This document shows, piece after piece, positions 50,497 through 60,813 of a DNA stretch of 64,000 nt (positions within the stretch are counted from its first letter, which is position 1; the number at the start of each line of letters is the position of its first letter). The notes below the pieces were generated by a model, which was not told where the DNA came from, did not search any database, and worked only from the letters and a program-made list of their open reading frames with translations. This stretch comes from Clarkia xantiana subsp. parviflora (Eukaryota; Streptophyta; Magnoliopsida; Myrtales; Onagraceae), in contig JAPTYO010000007.1 of the NCBI GenBank assembly GCA_036873135.1, positions 912,763 to 976,762 on the forward strand, in the 5' to 3' direction. The translations under genes were made by a program, and so were the position numbers.

Positions 50497-52678
50497 ATAG
50501 ATCAAAAGTTGCAAACCCGAGGTGGTGAGGTTCTGCTGGTAAGCAATGACGTTAGTAACATCGTAAGTATAGAGATCCTCTTCTAACAACGTAATGTTGC
50601 ACCTCACCCATCTTTTGATAGTTCCCTGCATGCACGTGTATATATATATATATCCAAATCATATTATAAATTAATCCATCTATATTAATTATTAGTTACA
50701 AATTAAGATAATATATGAGCTTAATTAAATTGATAAACTCTCTTCTTTTACCTCTCTAACATTAAGAGCCTTCTGAACGCTTTCATCGTTTGCCCAATTG
50801 ACAAGAAGTTCATACACGACATTCTGAATAAAAAAATCATATCCATACATACATTAATTAATATAATTAAAGGGTTAACAGGTCTTTTGGTACATGATGT
50901 TTGACGACTTTTGGATTTTGGTCCATGATATTTTTTTTTCTCCTAGTTTTGGTCTCATATGTTTGTATATTTTTCTAGTTTTGGTGTCAACTCCCCCCAA
51001 TTGGACTAGGCCCAATTGGACCAGTCCTGGGCTAGCCCAGGGCTGAGTAGATCCCAGTTGGGGTCACCTGGGTCCGGCTACCCCGACCGTGGTCGGACAC
51101 AGCCCTGAGCTAGCCCAGGGCTAGGTCAATTGGACCTAGTTATCCAATTTGAGGTCGATTTTAAAAATTTGGGACTAAATTTAACAAAAAAAAAAGAGTT
51201 AGGGAAGTATTAGAGGGTCTAAAAATTGAACAAAATTAAAAGTTTAGGGTGGATCACGTGACTTGCACATGTTACTTAACGAAAAATATGGACGGAATGT
51301 AACCAGAAAGACCAAAACTAGAAAAATATGCAAACATATATGAGACCAAAACTAGGAGAAAAAAACATCATAGATCAAAACGTAAAAGTCGTCAAATATC
51401 GTGGACCAAAAGACATGTTAAGTATCAAATTAATTATGGTGCCTAATTAATCCTAACGATAAATTAAATATAGTAGATGGAGAGGATTATTTAAATTAAT
51501 TAATTAAGATAGAGAAAAACCCGACACCAGTAGTCTGGATTAGTAACGTGAGAAATAATAGATGACGACTTCTTGGAGTTACGTTGTCTCAATATCCCTC
51601 CTCCTCCAAGAAGTGATCTTCCATTTTTACCCTCCGATGATGATTGTTTTAGTGAATTGGAGGCGCACTTGGGTGCCAAAATATTATCGGTACTCACTTC
51701 TGAAATACACTGCAATTTTACAAAATCATCATTAATTTCATTTATCTATAAATACTAATGTACGTGCGTACTTTAATATTAATTAATTAATTATTAAAAA
51801 AACCTGATTAATCGCATCAATATGTAGTTGGCATTCTGCACTTGAATCTTCCGGATCTATGTAATAGCTATTGCAGCTATCTTTCGCTGCCTGCATGCAT
51901 GCAAAGTGACATTATTTAGCTATTATTATATGTTTTCTCGCTTATTATGACTAGGGGTGTAAATGAGTCAAGCTACTCTTAAGCTACTCGAGATCGGCTC
52001 GGTCGATACTCGAATTCGGCTCGCTAAATTTCGAGTCGAGTCGAGCTCGAGTCGAGCTTTTTCTAATACCGAGTCGAGCTCAAGTTCACTGGTACTCGAC
52101 TCGAGAGGCTCGTGAGCCTAATCGAGCTTTTTTGTTTTAGTCGAGTTCGATTTCGAGTTTTTCGAGCTTTACATAATAATATTATATATGTATATATTGA
52201 GTTCAAGCCGAGTCGAGCTCGAGTTCGAGTCAAAGACCTAATTGAGTCGAGTTCGAACTCAAGTTAAGGTGCACCATTTATAATTTAATTGAATTTTTTA
52301 ACCTTATCGAGCCGAACTCGAACTTGCCGAGTATTGAGTCGAGTCGAGCTCGAGCTTGAAAAAATTAAGGCTCGGCCGAGTTCGAGCTCGAGCTTGAGTA
52401 AACTGAGTCGAGTCGAGCTTGCCAGATACTCGACTCGACTTGACTCAGCTCGGCTCGTTTACAGCCCTAATTATGACATTATATATTTAAAGTTTATATA
52501 TATATATATACGAGTACCTCGTAAAGTGGCTTTGAGACCAGGGCCATACGGTAGGCATAGGGCACGACTGCGTTGTCTTCAACGGTAGAATTTGTATGAG
52601 CGCATCCGCTAATAAATCCCTGATGAAGAGTATAATTACGTACAATAAGAACTCTTATTTTTATTTCTTATAATTATT

Positions 52679-52738
<60 letters not shown>

Positions 52739-55443
52739 ATTATTATAATTACTGAATAACTAAAAGCTAGCTAATTATTAGTTAAATTACATACTACAAG
52801 ATTTATGTATGGCCAAACTCCAGCTTCATTTTCTGCACACACAAAAACCACCACCATTAGTAATTTAGTATAATTACTTTACTTAGATACTTACTAGGAA
52901 AATAATAATATTAATTATCCAAATACAATAAATAAAATATTTACCGTTAATGATTTGTTGCGCAATCACAGGAGCAATTGCTCCCGAGTATGAATCACTT
53001 GCAATAAAGAATTGATTTTTGAGGAATTTCGGGTGATCTGGTAACCACTGTAAGACATTACAAATGTCCTCAATGTTGTTATTTTTTAATTAATAATAAA
53101 TTAAAAAAGGGAAGAAAACGATTAAAAATCCAACCTTTCGTAAGAAGGATATAATTTGAGCAACCGATTTGAGATCTGACGCAGCATACCCAGCTTGAGT
53201 TGTTGCATATGAAAACCCAGCTCCAACCGGTATATCTATAAAGATTATGCTTGCAGTCTATATAATAATAAATTCACATGCATTATTATATATATATTAA
53301 ACCAAATTAATAGCATATATTTTTTTACAGAATTAAAAACCGCATATATATTGAGTAATTAATTTGATATATACCTGTGTCCAACCATATGGGTAATACT
53401 CTAACGCTGGTATTCCTCCAGGATATACAGTGGTATTGAAATTTAGCGGTCCTGCACGCCAAGAATACTAGTGTTTAATACTGTATTCATTTCATGATTT
53501 ACGAAATAATATATATATATACACTAGAGAATAGACACGTGCCATGCAAACGTGTGTATCAAATTTCAAACCTGCGTATTTAAAAATAAAAATTAAGAAA
53601 GTTAGAACAATCATCAAATTGCTGAATAATCTACTAAGCATGCCTCCATAATATATTTCATTAAGGTGACGATTCTAATATGTGTGGTTATGAGAGGGAC
53701 AATAAAAACAATACCACACTCGATAGTGAAGAAACGGTCGTACTCTTGCACATATAGAGGTAATCATCTAACTATTAAAAAAACATGATGTTCATGTTTA
53801 CCATCAGCATGTATGTACCAATGATACGTATGTAGTATGTACTTAGTAATATAAATGAGGATTTTTTGTAAAATTGCCCTCCTTAAATATGGCATTAATA
53901 AAAATGCCCTCCAGAGGAAGGCATTTGTAGAAATGCCCCGTCCAGCTGGGCACAGTCCAGCTGCTATATATTAGCAGCTGGACCGGTCGGACCGGGCCGG
54001 ATAAACCGGTACCGGTCTGACCGTAAGAGTATAGACCAATTTTTTTTTTTTGAGTAGCAAATCAATGTGACATTTTTTTATAAATAAAATTAAAAGAGTA
54101 TATTACATGCATGTAGTACGTAGCATATAAATGAGCATGGACTTTAATTAAGACAGTACTAAAGTCTTTGAGATTTAAAAGTAAAGAGATTATCTCTTGA
54201 TATTTAAAATCACATTAATAAATATTTTATTTTTTATTATAAAATTTAAATGTGAAGAGACATGACTTTCGGGGTAATGGTCATTGAGATTTTTATAGAA
54301 ATAGTAGAGTCTGGTAAAAATTAAATATAAAGATATATGACTTTTGGGGTGATGGTCATTGAGACTTTTATATACAGAGTAAATTGATATATGTAATTAC
54401 TAACTAATAATGTGTTTTTATATGGTACAAAAATAATAAAAGTATAAATAAAATGATAAGAAAATTACCAACTTGCAAGAAGAAGCCATTGGCACCAGAG
54501 CAGCTAGGCCCTCCTACTAAGTAAATCAATAGAGGGTCTGAAACCGGGTTTCGTTCCGACTCGACAAAATAGTAGAACAGCTCTGCATCGTTTACACTTA
54601 CGTATCTGTAGAATACGTGCTTTCTTAATTATCACATTAATTAATAACAACATTATGATATAAATTTGACTACATAAAAAAAATAAGTAATTTAAAAAGG
54701 TTAATAACTAAAAAACTGTCCAAAGTTTACCATATATTTAAATTAGGTGTCTGAAGTTTGAAATGTTAAAACGGACTGTCCCAAGTTTCATTTTTGTTAA
54801 AATTTGGTGTCTCTACGCGTCTTTTCACCTTCATTCAATCATTTTCATCAACCCACCCACCTATTCATAATCAATCAATCTTTACTTTTCACAAAATCGT
54901 CAAATTTCACCCAAAATTTGAACTTTTAAAAAAAAGTTTCTAGAAGAGTGGTGTGTAGCCATTTTCCAAGGATAACAGAGCGAGATTTACTTGCACGGAT
55001 GTGGCCAACTTCTTAGGTGACGGTCCCGGCAAGATGACGAGAATGTAGTGTGTATGGAAGCTCGAATTTGACATACGGTTTTGTCGGAATTGACTTTTCT
55101 AAGGTAATCACACTGAGACACCACATTTTAACAAATTTAAAACCTTGGACACTACAGTTTAACATTTAAAACTTCAGACACCTAATTTTAACATAGATAA
55201 ATATATTGGACAGTTTTTTAGTTATTAACCCGAAAAAATATAATTAAAACTTAATAAATATATTGTAGTAAAAATATATTATTTATAAATATTAAAGTAC
55301 CCAGTTTCAAGGATGAACGGGAGGTTGCCGGAAAAGCCTGGAAGGGTATTGACTATGGTGCCGGCAGCAGCGACCCCTGAAAAGACCAGAGCAAGGCGGA
55401 GCAACGGCAGCATTAACCGCCCCAAAAACTTCATCGCCGCCAT
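48968..55443 (-). CDS. Serine carboxypeptidase-like protein, probable acyltransferase (SCPL clade I)
   Basis: Secreted/vacuolar S10-family enzyme; clade I plant members transfer acyl groups from glucose esters. Fourteen minus-strand exons in coding order: 55301-55443, 54469-54605, 53375-53451, 53135-53257, 52945-53047, 52798-52832, 52518-52619, 51804-51890, 51521-51709, 50752-50823, 50495-50625, 49402-49515, 49222-49276 and 48968-49051. They give 483 residues in one frame. A signal peptide is at the N-terminus (alternative Met at residue 4). The catalytic triad is visible: S179 in ASDSYSG, D402 in YSGDHDMVV, H460 in GAGHSPTEW. The SYS context, rather than ESYAG, favours acyltransferase over peptidase. 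Exon 9 encodes a basic Ser/Gly-rich linker (about residues 285-320) of the sort removed in two-chain members. Unusual: GPSCSG for GPGCSG, and SDSYS for GDSYS. Introns 1, 7 and 9 contain transposons. Confidence 0.92.
49096..49128. repeat. TA microsatellite
   Basis: A run of about 16 TA units in the last SCPL intron. Further TA runs lie at about 49348-49384, 50450-50494 and 52690-52732, all in introns of this gene. Confidence 0.9.
50872..51422. mobile_element. Mutator-like MITE (GGGTTAACAGG ends) in SCPL intron 9
   Basis: About 550 bp with terminal inverted repeats (left GGGTTAACAGGTCTTTTGGT, right end GACCAAAAGACATGTTAA). It is related to the elements at 12108 and 19719. The right terminal bases are decayed and no clear target duplication remains. 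The middle contains a GC-richer CTAGCCCAGGGCT inverted segment. Confidence 0.75.
51952..52469. mobile_element. hAT-like MITE with perfect 8-bp target duplication in SCPL intron 7
   Basis: 518-bp element starting TAGGGGTGTAAATGAG and ending CTCGTTTACAGCCCTA, flanked by ATTATGAC at 51944-51951 and 52470-52477. The 8-bp duplication and short terminal repeats are hallmarks of hAT elements. The interior is packed with GAGCTCGAG/TCGAGTCGAG words that make it strongly self-complementary. No transposase. Confidence 0.9.
54699..55231. mobile_element. Diverged Mutator-like MITE in SCPL intron 1
   Basis: Left end GGTTAATAACTAAAAAACTG and right end TTTTTTAGTTATTAACC are inverted. Shared inner words (GTGTCTGAAGTTTGAAATGTTAAA and its inverse-type counterpart) place it near the 3593 family. 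No target duplication was found. The centre (about 54880-55090) is unrelated to the other copies. Confidence 0.65.
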
Positions 55444-55644
55444 GTTTTTTTTTCCTTTGATTTGCCGATCACCGGAAAATGTCGGGAAAGAGTAGAGACT
55501 AGAGAGGTTCTTGATTTGGGTGATCACCAATATGACGCTAATAAATAAGACTCAAATATCCATATTGTTGCTTGGCAAAAAAAATAAAAAAAATACATGG
55601 TTGCCAATAATGGCAGTGTGTCAATAACTTTAGTATTATATATA
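55444..55644. other. SCPL 5' leader and proximal promoter
   Basis: Immediate upstream sequence of the SCPL gene. No other feature seen. Confidence 0.5.
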
Positions 55645-56175
55645 GGAAAACAACATAAATGGTCCTCGAACTTTACACATTTTTCTATTTATGTCCTTGA
55701 ACTTTAATTTTTTTTATTGAGGTACTTGAACTCATAAAACTCATTCTGTTATAGCCTGCTGTTAAATTTTATTATTAATTGTGGTGATAAAGCGCTACTT
55801 AGACGTAAAATTTATGTTATGAACAAGCTGACAGGCATGTTTAGGGTCATATTATTTTTTAAATATATATCAATAACTAGAAAAATAAATAATTTAATAA
55901 ATAAAGAAAATAAAATATAAACAAAAAAAACAAAAAAACATGAAACTGAAAGGCACTAAACATGATGTGGCCATAAATAATGACACGCCAGCTTGTCCAT
56001 GTTAATATTTTTTGCTTAATCATCATCTAATCACCACAATTAATAGTAAATTTTAACGACGAGACTATAACAGAATGGATTTGACGAGTTCAAATATATC
56101 AATAGAAAAAAATAAAGTTCAAAGATAAAAATAGAAAAATGAGTAAAGTTCGAGGACTATTTATGTTATTTTCCC
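55645..56175. mobile_element. Second Mutator-like MITE family, 9-bp target duplication, upstream of SCPL
   Basis: 531-bp inverted-repeat element: left end GGAAAACAACATAAATGGTC, inverse of right end GGGAAAATAACATAAATAGT; similarity extends over 150 bp inward. A perfect 9-bp direct repeat TTATATATA lies at 55636-55644 and 56176-56184. It sits about 200 bp upstream of the SCPL start codon. Its sequence is unrelated to the GGGTTAA family. Confidence 0.88.
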
Positions 56176-56442
56176 TTATATATACCTACTAAATTTCAAA
56201 ACGCGTGATAAATTTATTGTATTATGTTCACAAAAACGGGTTACAGTTTTAAAAATAATGAACTTCTCATATATAATAATAATGGATTAATATATTAGAT
56301 TTCACACATTTTTATGTATAGACTATATATAGAATATTAACGAACCTAGTGGAATATAAAAGATATAAGTTATTTATGTAATATATATAATTTCGATAGT
56401 ATTCCAACCTTGTGGAACTAACTGACTGGTCTGCATCGCATT

Positions 56443-57391
56443 TGTTGCGTCCGGGACGACTGAGGTCACGAGGACGCGTCTGAGGTTGTGCGGGTTAGGA
56501 CCCTTCTGTCGGAGGTTGTGACCCGGTAAGGTTGTGACCCGGCAAGGCTGTGACCCGGCGAGGTTGTGACCCGGCAAATCTGTGTCTCGTGCGTCGGATC
56601 CTGCGCAAAGGACCAATGCTAGCACGGAGAGGGGGGGGTGGTGCTAGCGGAGCCCTCTCCGATGCCTAAGTTACTATAGTGGCAAAAGGGTAATTTCTAG
56701 AGAGAGAGAATTCTAGAGAGAAGTCAGAGCTCAAAATACCAAAGTTGGGCAAATGAGAGAGTGAGTGAAAATGGGTGGCCAAGGCCTCCTATTTATAGGC
56801 TTCCTTGAGACCGGACCCGGTTTTAGAGCGGTTCGACGACGGTTCAAGGAGACAAACGGGAACCGTCATCCACATTGGTAATGCACGAACTTGACTTCTC
56901 TACACGTAACGGCGATCGCGGGTACGGTAATAGCGCGATACCCGTAAGGCAATCCGGACCTCGTCGAACTTGGACAATTCGGCGAGGTCCGAATTGTCAC
57001 GCAACCCGGACATCCGGGTTGCGGGCAATCCGGAGGTCCGGATTGCCGCAACCCGGAGGTCCGGGTTGTTGCAACCCGGAGGTCCGGGTTGCTGCAACCC
57101 GGAGGTCCGGGTTGCTGCAACCCGGACGTCCGGGTTGCTGCAACCCGGAGGTCCGGGTTGCTACAACCCGGACCTCCGGATTGCATGGCAATCCGGACGT
57201 CCGGGTTGCTTTGCAACCCGGACCTCCGGGTTGCTTTATGCAACCCGGAGGTCCGGTCCGGACGCGCGTAAACGCGCCTCCGGACCGTTTTGATACCGTG
57301 GGAGGTGTTTTTCGGAGCCGAGATGTAATTTTTGACGTGTTTGCGAGGCCCGAAGCGTAAATACGAACCCGAATTGGACATTTATCCATCA
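56443..57391 (-). repeat. Left LTR (3' LTR in element sense)
   Basis: 949 bp. It contains a TATA box on the minus strand (CTATAAATAGG, TATAAAT at 56791-56797), a group of GTGACCCGGCAAGG-like repeats (56517-56575) and an array of 22-bp palindromes (57001-57259). Confidence 0.93.
57001..57259. repeat. Array of 22-bp palindromes in left LTR
   Basis: About 11 units of the form GCAACCCGGAGGTCCGGGTTGC or variants (GCAATCCGG arms, core GAGGTC/GACGTC/GACCTC/GACATC). Each unit is close to self-complementary. The equivalent array in the right LTR (63281-63543) also has 11 units but with a different mix of variants. Confidence 0.9.
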
Positions 57392-57404
57392 CTTGCCCCC
57401 GAGT
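57392..57404 (-). other. Polypurine tract of the LTR element
   Basis: On the minus strand CTCGGGGGCAAGT immediately precedes the TGATGG start of the left LTR. Position and composition fit the plus-strand primer site. Confidence 0.7.
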
Positions 57405-57888
57405 CAAGAAACGGTTTAGAACCTTTCTTGACTCTATTTTAAGTTAGGATACTTGTCCAATTTGAGTCTGACGCTAACCTTTTAATTTTGATCGTCGGTC
57501 GGGTGTAGGAATCTTGGTTTCGTCCGTTGCTTGACTTTCCGGCCGAATGACTTTATTTCCGAATCTTGGATCATGCGTTTGCAACATACGCCCATGATGA
57601 TTGACTTGATACGCGCGATGATATTGATGCACACGTTGACGTTGATACACGCGTTGACGTTAACGGTTGAATGTCAGGTAGAGATTATTGGTTGTTTCCT
57701 GCAAGTATGCTAAAACACTTAGAAAATATTAAGCGATGTCTAATGTTTGTTACCATAGATGTCGTCGTATGAGCTTTGATGATGTGCGTCGTTGGCATGC
57801 TTAGGGGCATAGCTACTCGTTGTATGCAATATATCTTTGTTGACGTGCATGTGCGTATGTGAAAATACTTAGCAAATATTCTCCCCTT
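57405..57888. other. Internal region of the LTR element between PPT and 66-bp array
   Basis: No coding frame. Short duplications around CACGCGTTGACGTTGA (about 57630-57665) resemble the tandem unit that follows; a degenerate first unit starts near 57839. Confidence 0.5.
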
Positions 57889-58936
57889 GTTGACATGCCC
57901 CCTCGTTGACGTGCACGTACGTACATGGGAATACTTAGAAAATATTTTCTCTTCGTTGACATCCCCCCTCGTTGACGTGCACGTACGTACATGGGAATAC
58001 TTAGAAAATATTTTCTCTTCGTTGACATGCATCCTCGTCGACATGTATGTACGTACATGGAAACACTTAGAAAATATTTTCTTCTCGTTGACGTGCACCC
58101 TCGTCGACATGTATGTACGTACATGGAAATACTTAGAAAATATTTTCTTCTCGTCGACGTGCACCCTCGTCGACATGTATGTACGTACATGGAAACACTT
58201 AGAAAATATTTTCTTCTCGTCGACGTGCACCCTCGTCGACATGTATGTACGTACATGGAAACACTTAGAAAATATTTTCTCCTTGTCGACGCGCACCCTC
58301 GTCGACATGTATGTACGTACATGGAAACACTTAGAAAATATTTTCTTCTCGTCGACGTGCACCCTCGTCGACATGTATGTACGTACATGGAAACACTTAG
58401 AAAATATTTTCTCCTTGTCGACGCGCATCCTCGTCGACATGTATGTACGTACATGGAAACACTTAGAAAATATTTTCTCCTTGTCGACGTGCATCCTCGT
58501 CGACATGTATGTATGTATATGGAAACACTTAGAAAATATTTTCTCCTTGTCGACGTGCATCCTCGTCGACATGTATGTACGTACATGGAAACACTTAGAA
58601 AATATTTTCTCCTTGTCGACGCGCATCCTCGTCGACATGTATGTACGTATATGGAAACACTTAGAAAATATTTTCTCCTTGTCGACGCGCATCCTCGTCG
58701 ACATGTATGTACGTATATGGAAACACTTAGAAAATATTTTCTCCTTGTCGACGCGCATCCTCGTCGACATGTATGTACGTACATGGAAACACTTAGAAAA
58801 TATTTTCTCCTTGTCGACGTGCACCCTCGTCGACATGTATGTACGTACATGGAAATACTTAGAAAATATTTTCTTCTCGTCGACGTGCACTCTCGTCGAC
58901 ATGTATTTACGTACATGGAAACACTTAGAAAATATT
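57889..58936. repeat. 66-bp tandem repeat array, about 16 copies
   Basis: Unit starts at 57889 and every 66 bp thereafter to 58879; the last copy is partial. A unit contains GTCGACGTGCACCCTCGTCG, ATGTATGTACGTACATGG and ACTTAGAAAATATTTTCT. As 66 is divisible by 3, long frames (up to 405 codons) stay open on both strands with a 22-residue period; I regard these as a by-product. It lies in the 3' untranslated part of the LTR element. Confidence 0.95.
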
Positions 58937-59932
58937 TCCAGCTGCAGTTTCTGCTTTTAGCATAATTCTCGAGAGATCCGACGCAGGGGCGTGTTCCTCG
59001 AGCGATTCTTGATTCTTTATGCTGAGCATGACCGTGCTACCCCTTTCTTGTGATAAGGGAAATAGGGTTGAGGGTTGTGTAGTGGCGTCTTCTGCCCCCC
59101 GGTCGAGGGACCGGCCCAAGGAGGAGCGTTACTCCTACTGAGGTAAGTGTTTGTTGATAATTCTTTGTTCATGCTTTTGCTTGCATGAGATTTCGTCACC
59201 TGGACATTGTTAAGTACTATGACTGCCTCTCTTGGATAGACTCCACGGCATGGCAGGATGGGTAGAGCATAGGATGTTGTGACTTGCACATTATAGATTT
59301 TGTTTGGAGAAGACGGTGGCAACTTCTGCTTGTCCCGCCGAGTCTTGTTAGAGATGATGGCATATTCCACTTGTGCCATTTTTTGGATATGTTGAACTCA
59401 TCTCTGAGTCTGTTTGCCCCCCGGCTTCCTCACTTCCTGATTAATAAGTTGAGATGTTCCCCTGATTGCCTGCCTGATGCATTATGCATATTATCCTTCT
59501 TTCCTGACAACGTGTATCAACCCGCGTTGGGGAAGCATACATAAAAACATTTAAGTTTTTGAAGAAGCATTTTGTGAAACCTAAAAGGCTTGTTGATAAA
59601 ATATTTGAGAAAATATTTTGGCATTGAATGTGATACATCCAAAAAACCATGTTGATGAAACATTTGATGCACAAGATTTTGATAAAATTTTTGGCAAAAT
59701 TTTTGGTAAAATGTTTGAAAAAATATATGTGATACATGATTCCTGCGTCCATGGACCATGTAACACTTTTTTGAGAGTATGAATTGTGATGCATGCTTTC
59801 TGCGTCCAGGAACCATACAACACGGTTTGAAAACCTATAGTACGGAATTGTCGTCTTTGCCAGAGGACTTTTGCCGTATAAAACGAATTCTGGCCAGGAA
59901 TCCGTAGTGTCGTCTAGATAGAGGACACTGAA
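58937..59932. other. Internal non-coding region of the LTR element
   Basis: About 1 kb between the two tandem arrays without a convincing frame. No pol-like motif on either strand. Confidence 0.55.
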
Positions 59933-60358
59933 GAATGAACCCTCGGAGTCCGGAGTGTCGTCTTGGCAAAGGACACCCATTTCAAAGAATGAACCCTTGG
60001 AGTCCGGAGTGTCGTCTAAACAGAGGACACCCATTTCAAATAATGAACCCTTGGAGTCCGCAGTGTCGTCTAAGCAGAGGACACCCATTTCAAAGAATGA
60101 ACCCTTGGAGTCCGGAGTGTCGTCTTGGTAGAGGATACTCTTTTCAAAGAATGAACCCTTGGAGTCCGGAGTGTCGTCTTGGTAGAGGATACTCTTTTCA
60201 AAGAATGAACCCTTGGAGTCCGGAGTGTCGTCTAAGCAGAGGACACCCATTTCAAAGAATGAACCCTTGGAGTCCGGAGTGTCGTCTTGGTAGAGGATAC
60301 TCTTTTCAAAGAATGAACCCTTGGAGTCCGGAGTGCCGTCTAAGCAGAGGACGCCCAT
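59933..60358. repeat. 54-bp tandem repeat array, about 8 copies
   Basis: Each unit starts GAATGAACCC and contains GGAGTCCGGAGTGTCGTCT; starts at 59933, 59987, 60041, 60095, 60149, 60203, 60257 and 60311. Two unit variants alternate (GGACACCCATTTC and GGATACTCTTTTC), suggesting higher-order amplification. Frames stay open because 54 is divisible by 3. Confidence 0.93.
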
Positions 60359-60813
60359 AGCTTAAAGGGTGATCAGCCCAGTATGCCCATCCTGTTCTGG
60401 ATCCAGGGAATGGCTTATAAACATGAGGATTTGCACCTTAACATGCTATTTTTATAGTAGGCCTTGGCGTTATTCCGAGGCATTGCTTGTATCTGTCGTC
60501 CTGAACAGTCGTCGTTTTAATAATAGGTCTTGATGTGGTCGTCAATATGAGTAGGTTGTTGTTGATAAGCGTTGTCATAACGCGTAATAGATTTTTCTTG
60601 CACATGGCATAGTTTCTTGGATTATTGAAGTAGATAATATGCGCGTAGTTTTGTTGCTTCGCGTTTAATCCAAAAAACAGCGTGCAAGAGATAAGTATGT
60701 ACCTACAAACGTAGATTGACTTTATTAGATACTTGCGTGTATTTACATTGATTATACTAGAAGTAGTAGGAATGCGCAAAGTAATCTAGAAAAGAGTTGT
60801 TTCTCCCATTTCG
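60359..60813. other. LTR element spacer between gag and the 54-bp array
   Basis: This is where pol would start in an autonomous element. No protease or reverse transcriptase motif is seen. Confidence 0.5.

Noticed and set aside
57001..57259. CRISPR-like repeat/spacer pattern in the LTR
   Set aside because: Units are adjoining palindromes without unique spacers, in a plant LTR.
56866..57407. Frames with repeated PGGPGC/RTSGL peptides in both LTRs
   Set aside because: They are translations of the 22-bp palindrome array; equivalent frames exist on both strands.
57685..58960. Very long repetitive reading frames (up to 405 codons) on both strands
   Set aside because: They follow from a 66-bp tandem unit being a multiple of three. 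Several frames on both strands are open at once, inside the non-coding part of the LTR element.
59441..60360. 305-codon minus-strand and 141-codon plus-strand repetitive frames
   Set aside because: Same artefact from a 54-bp unit; no known domain.
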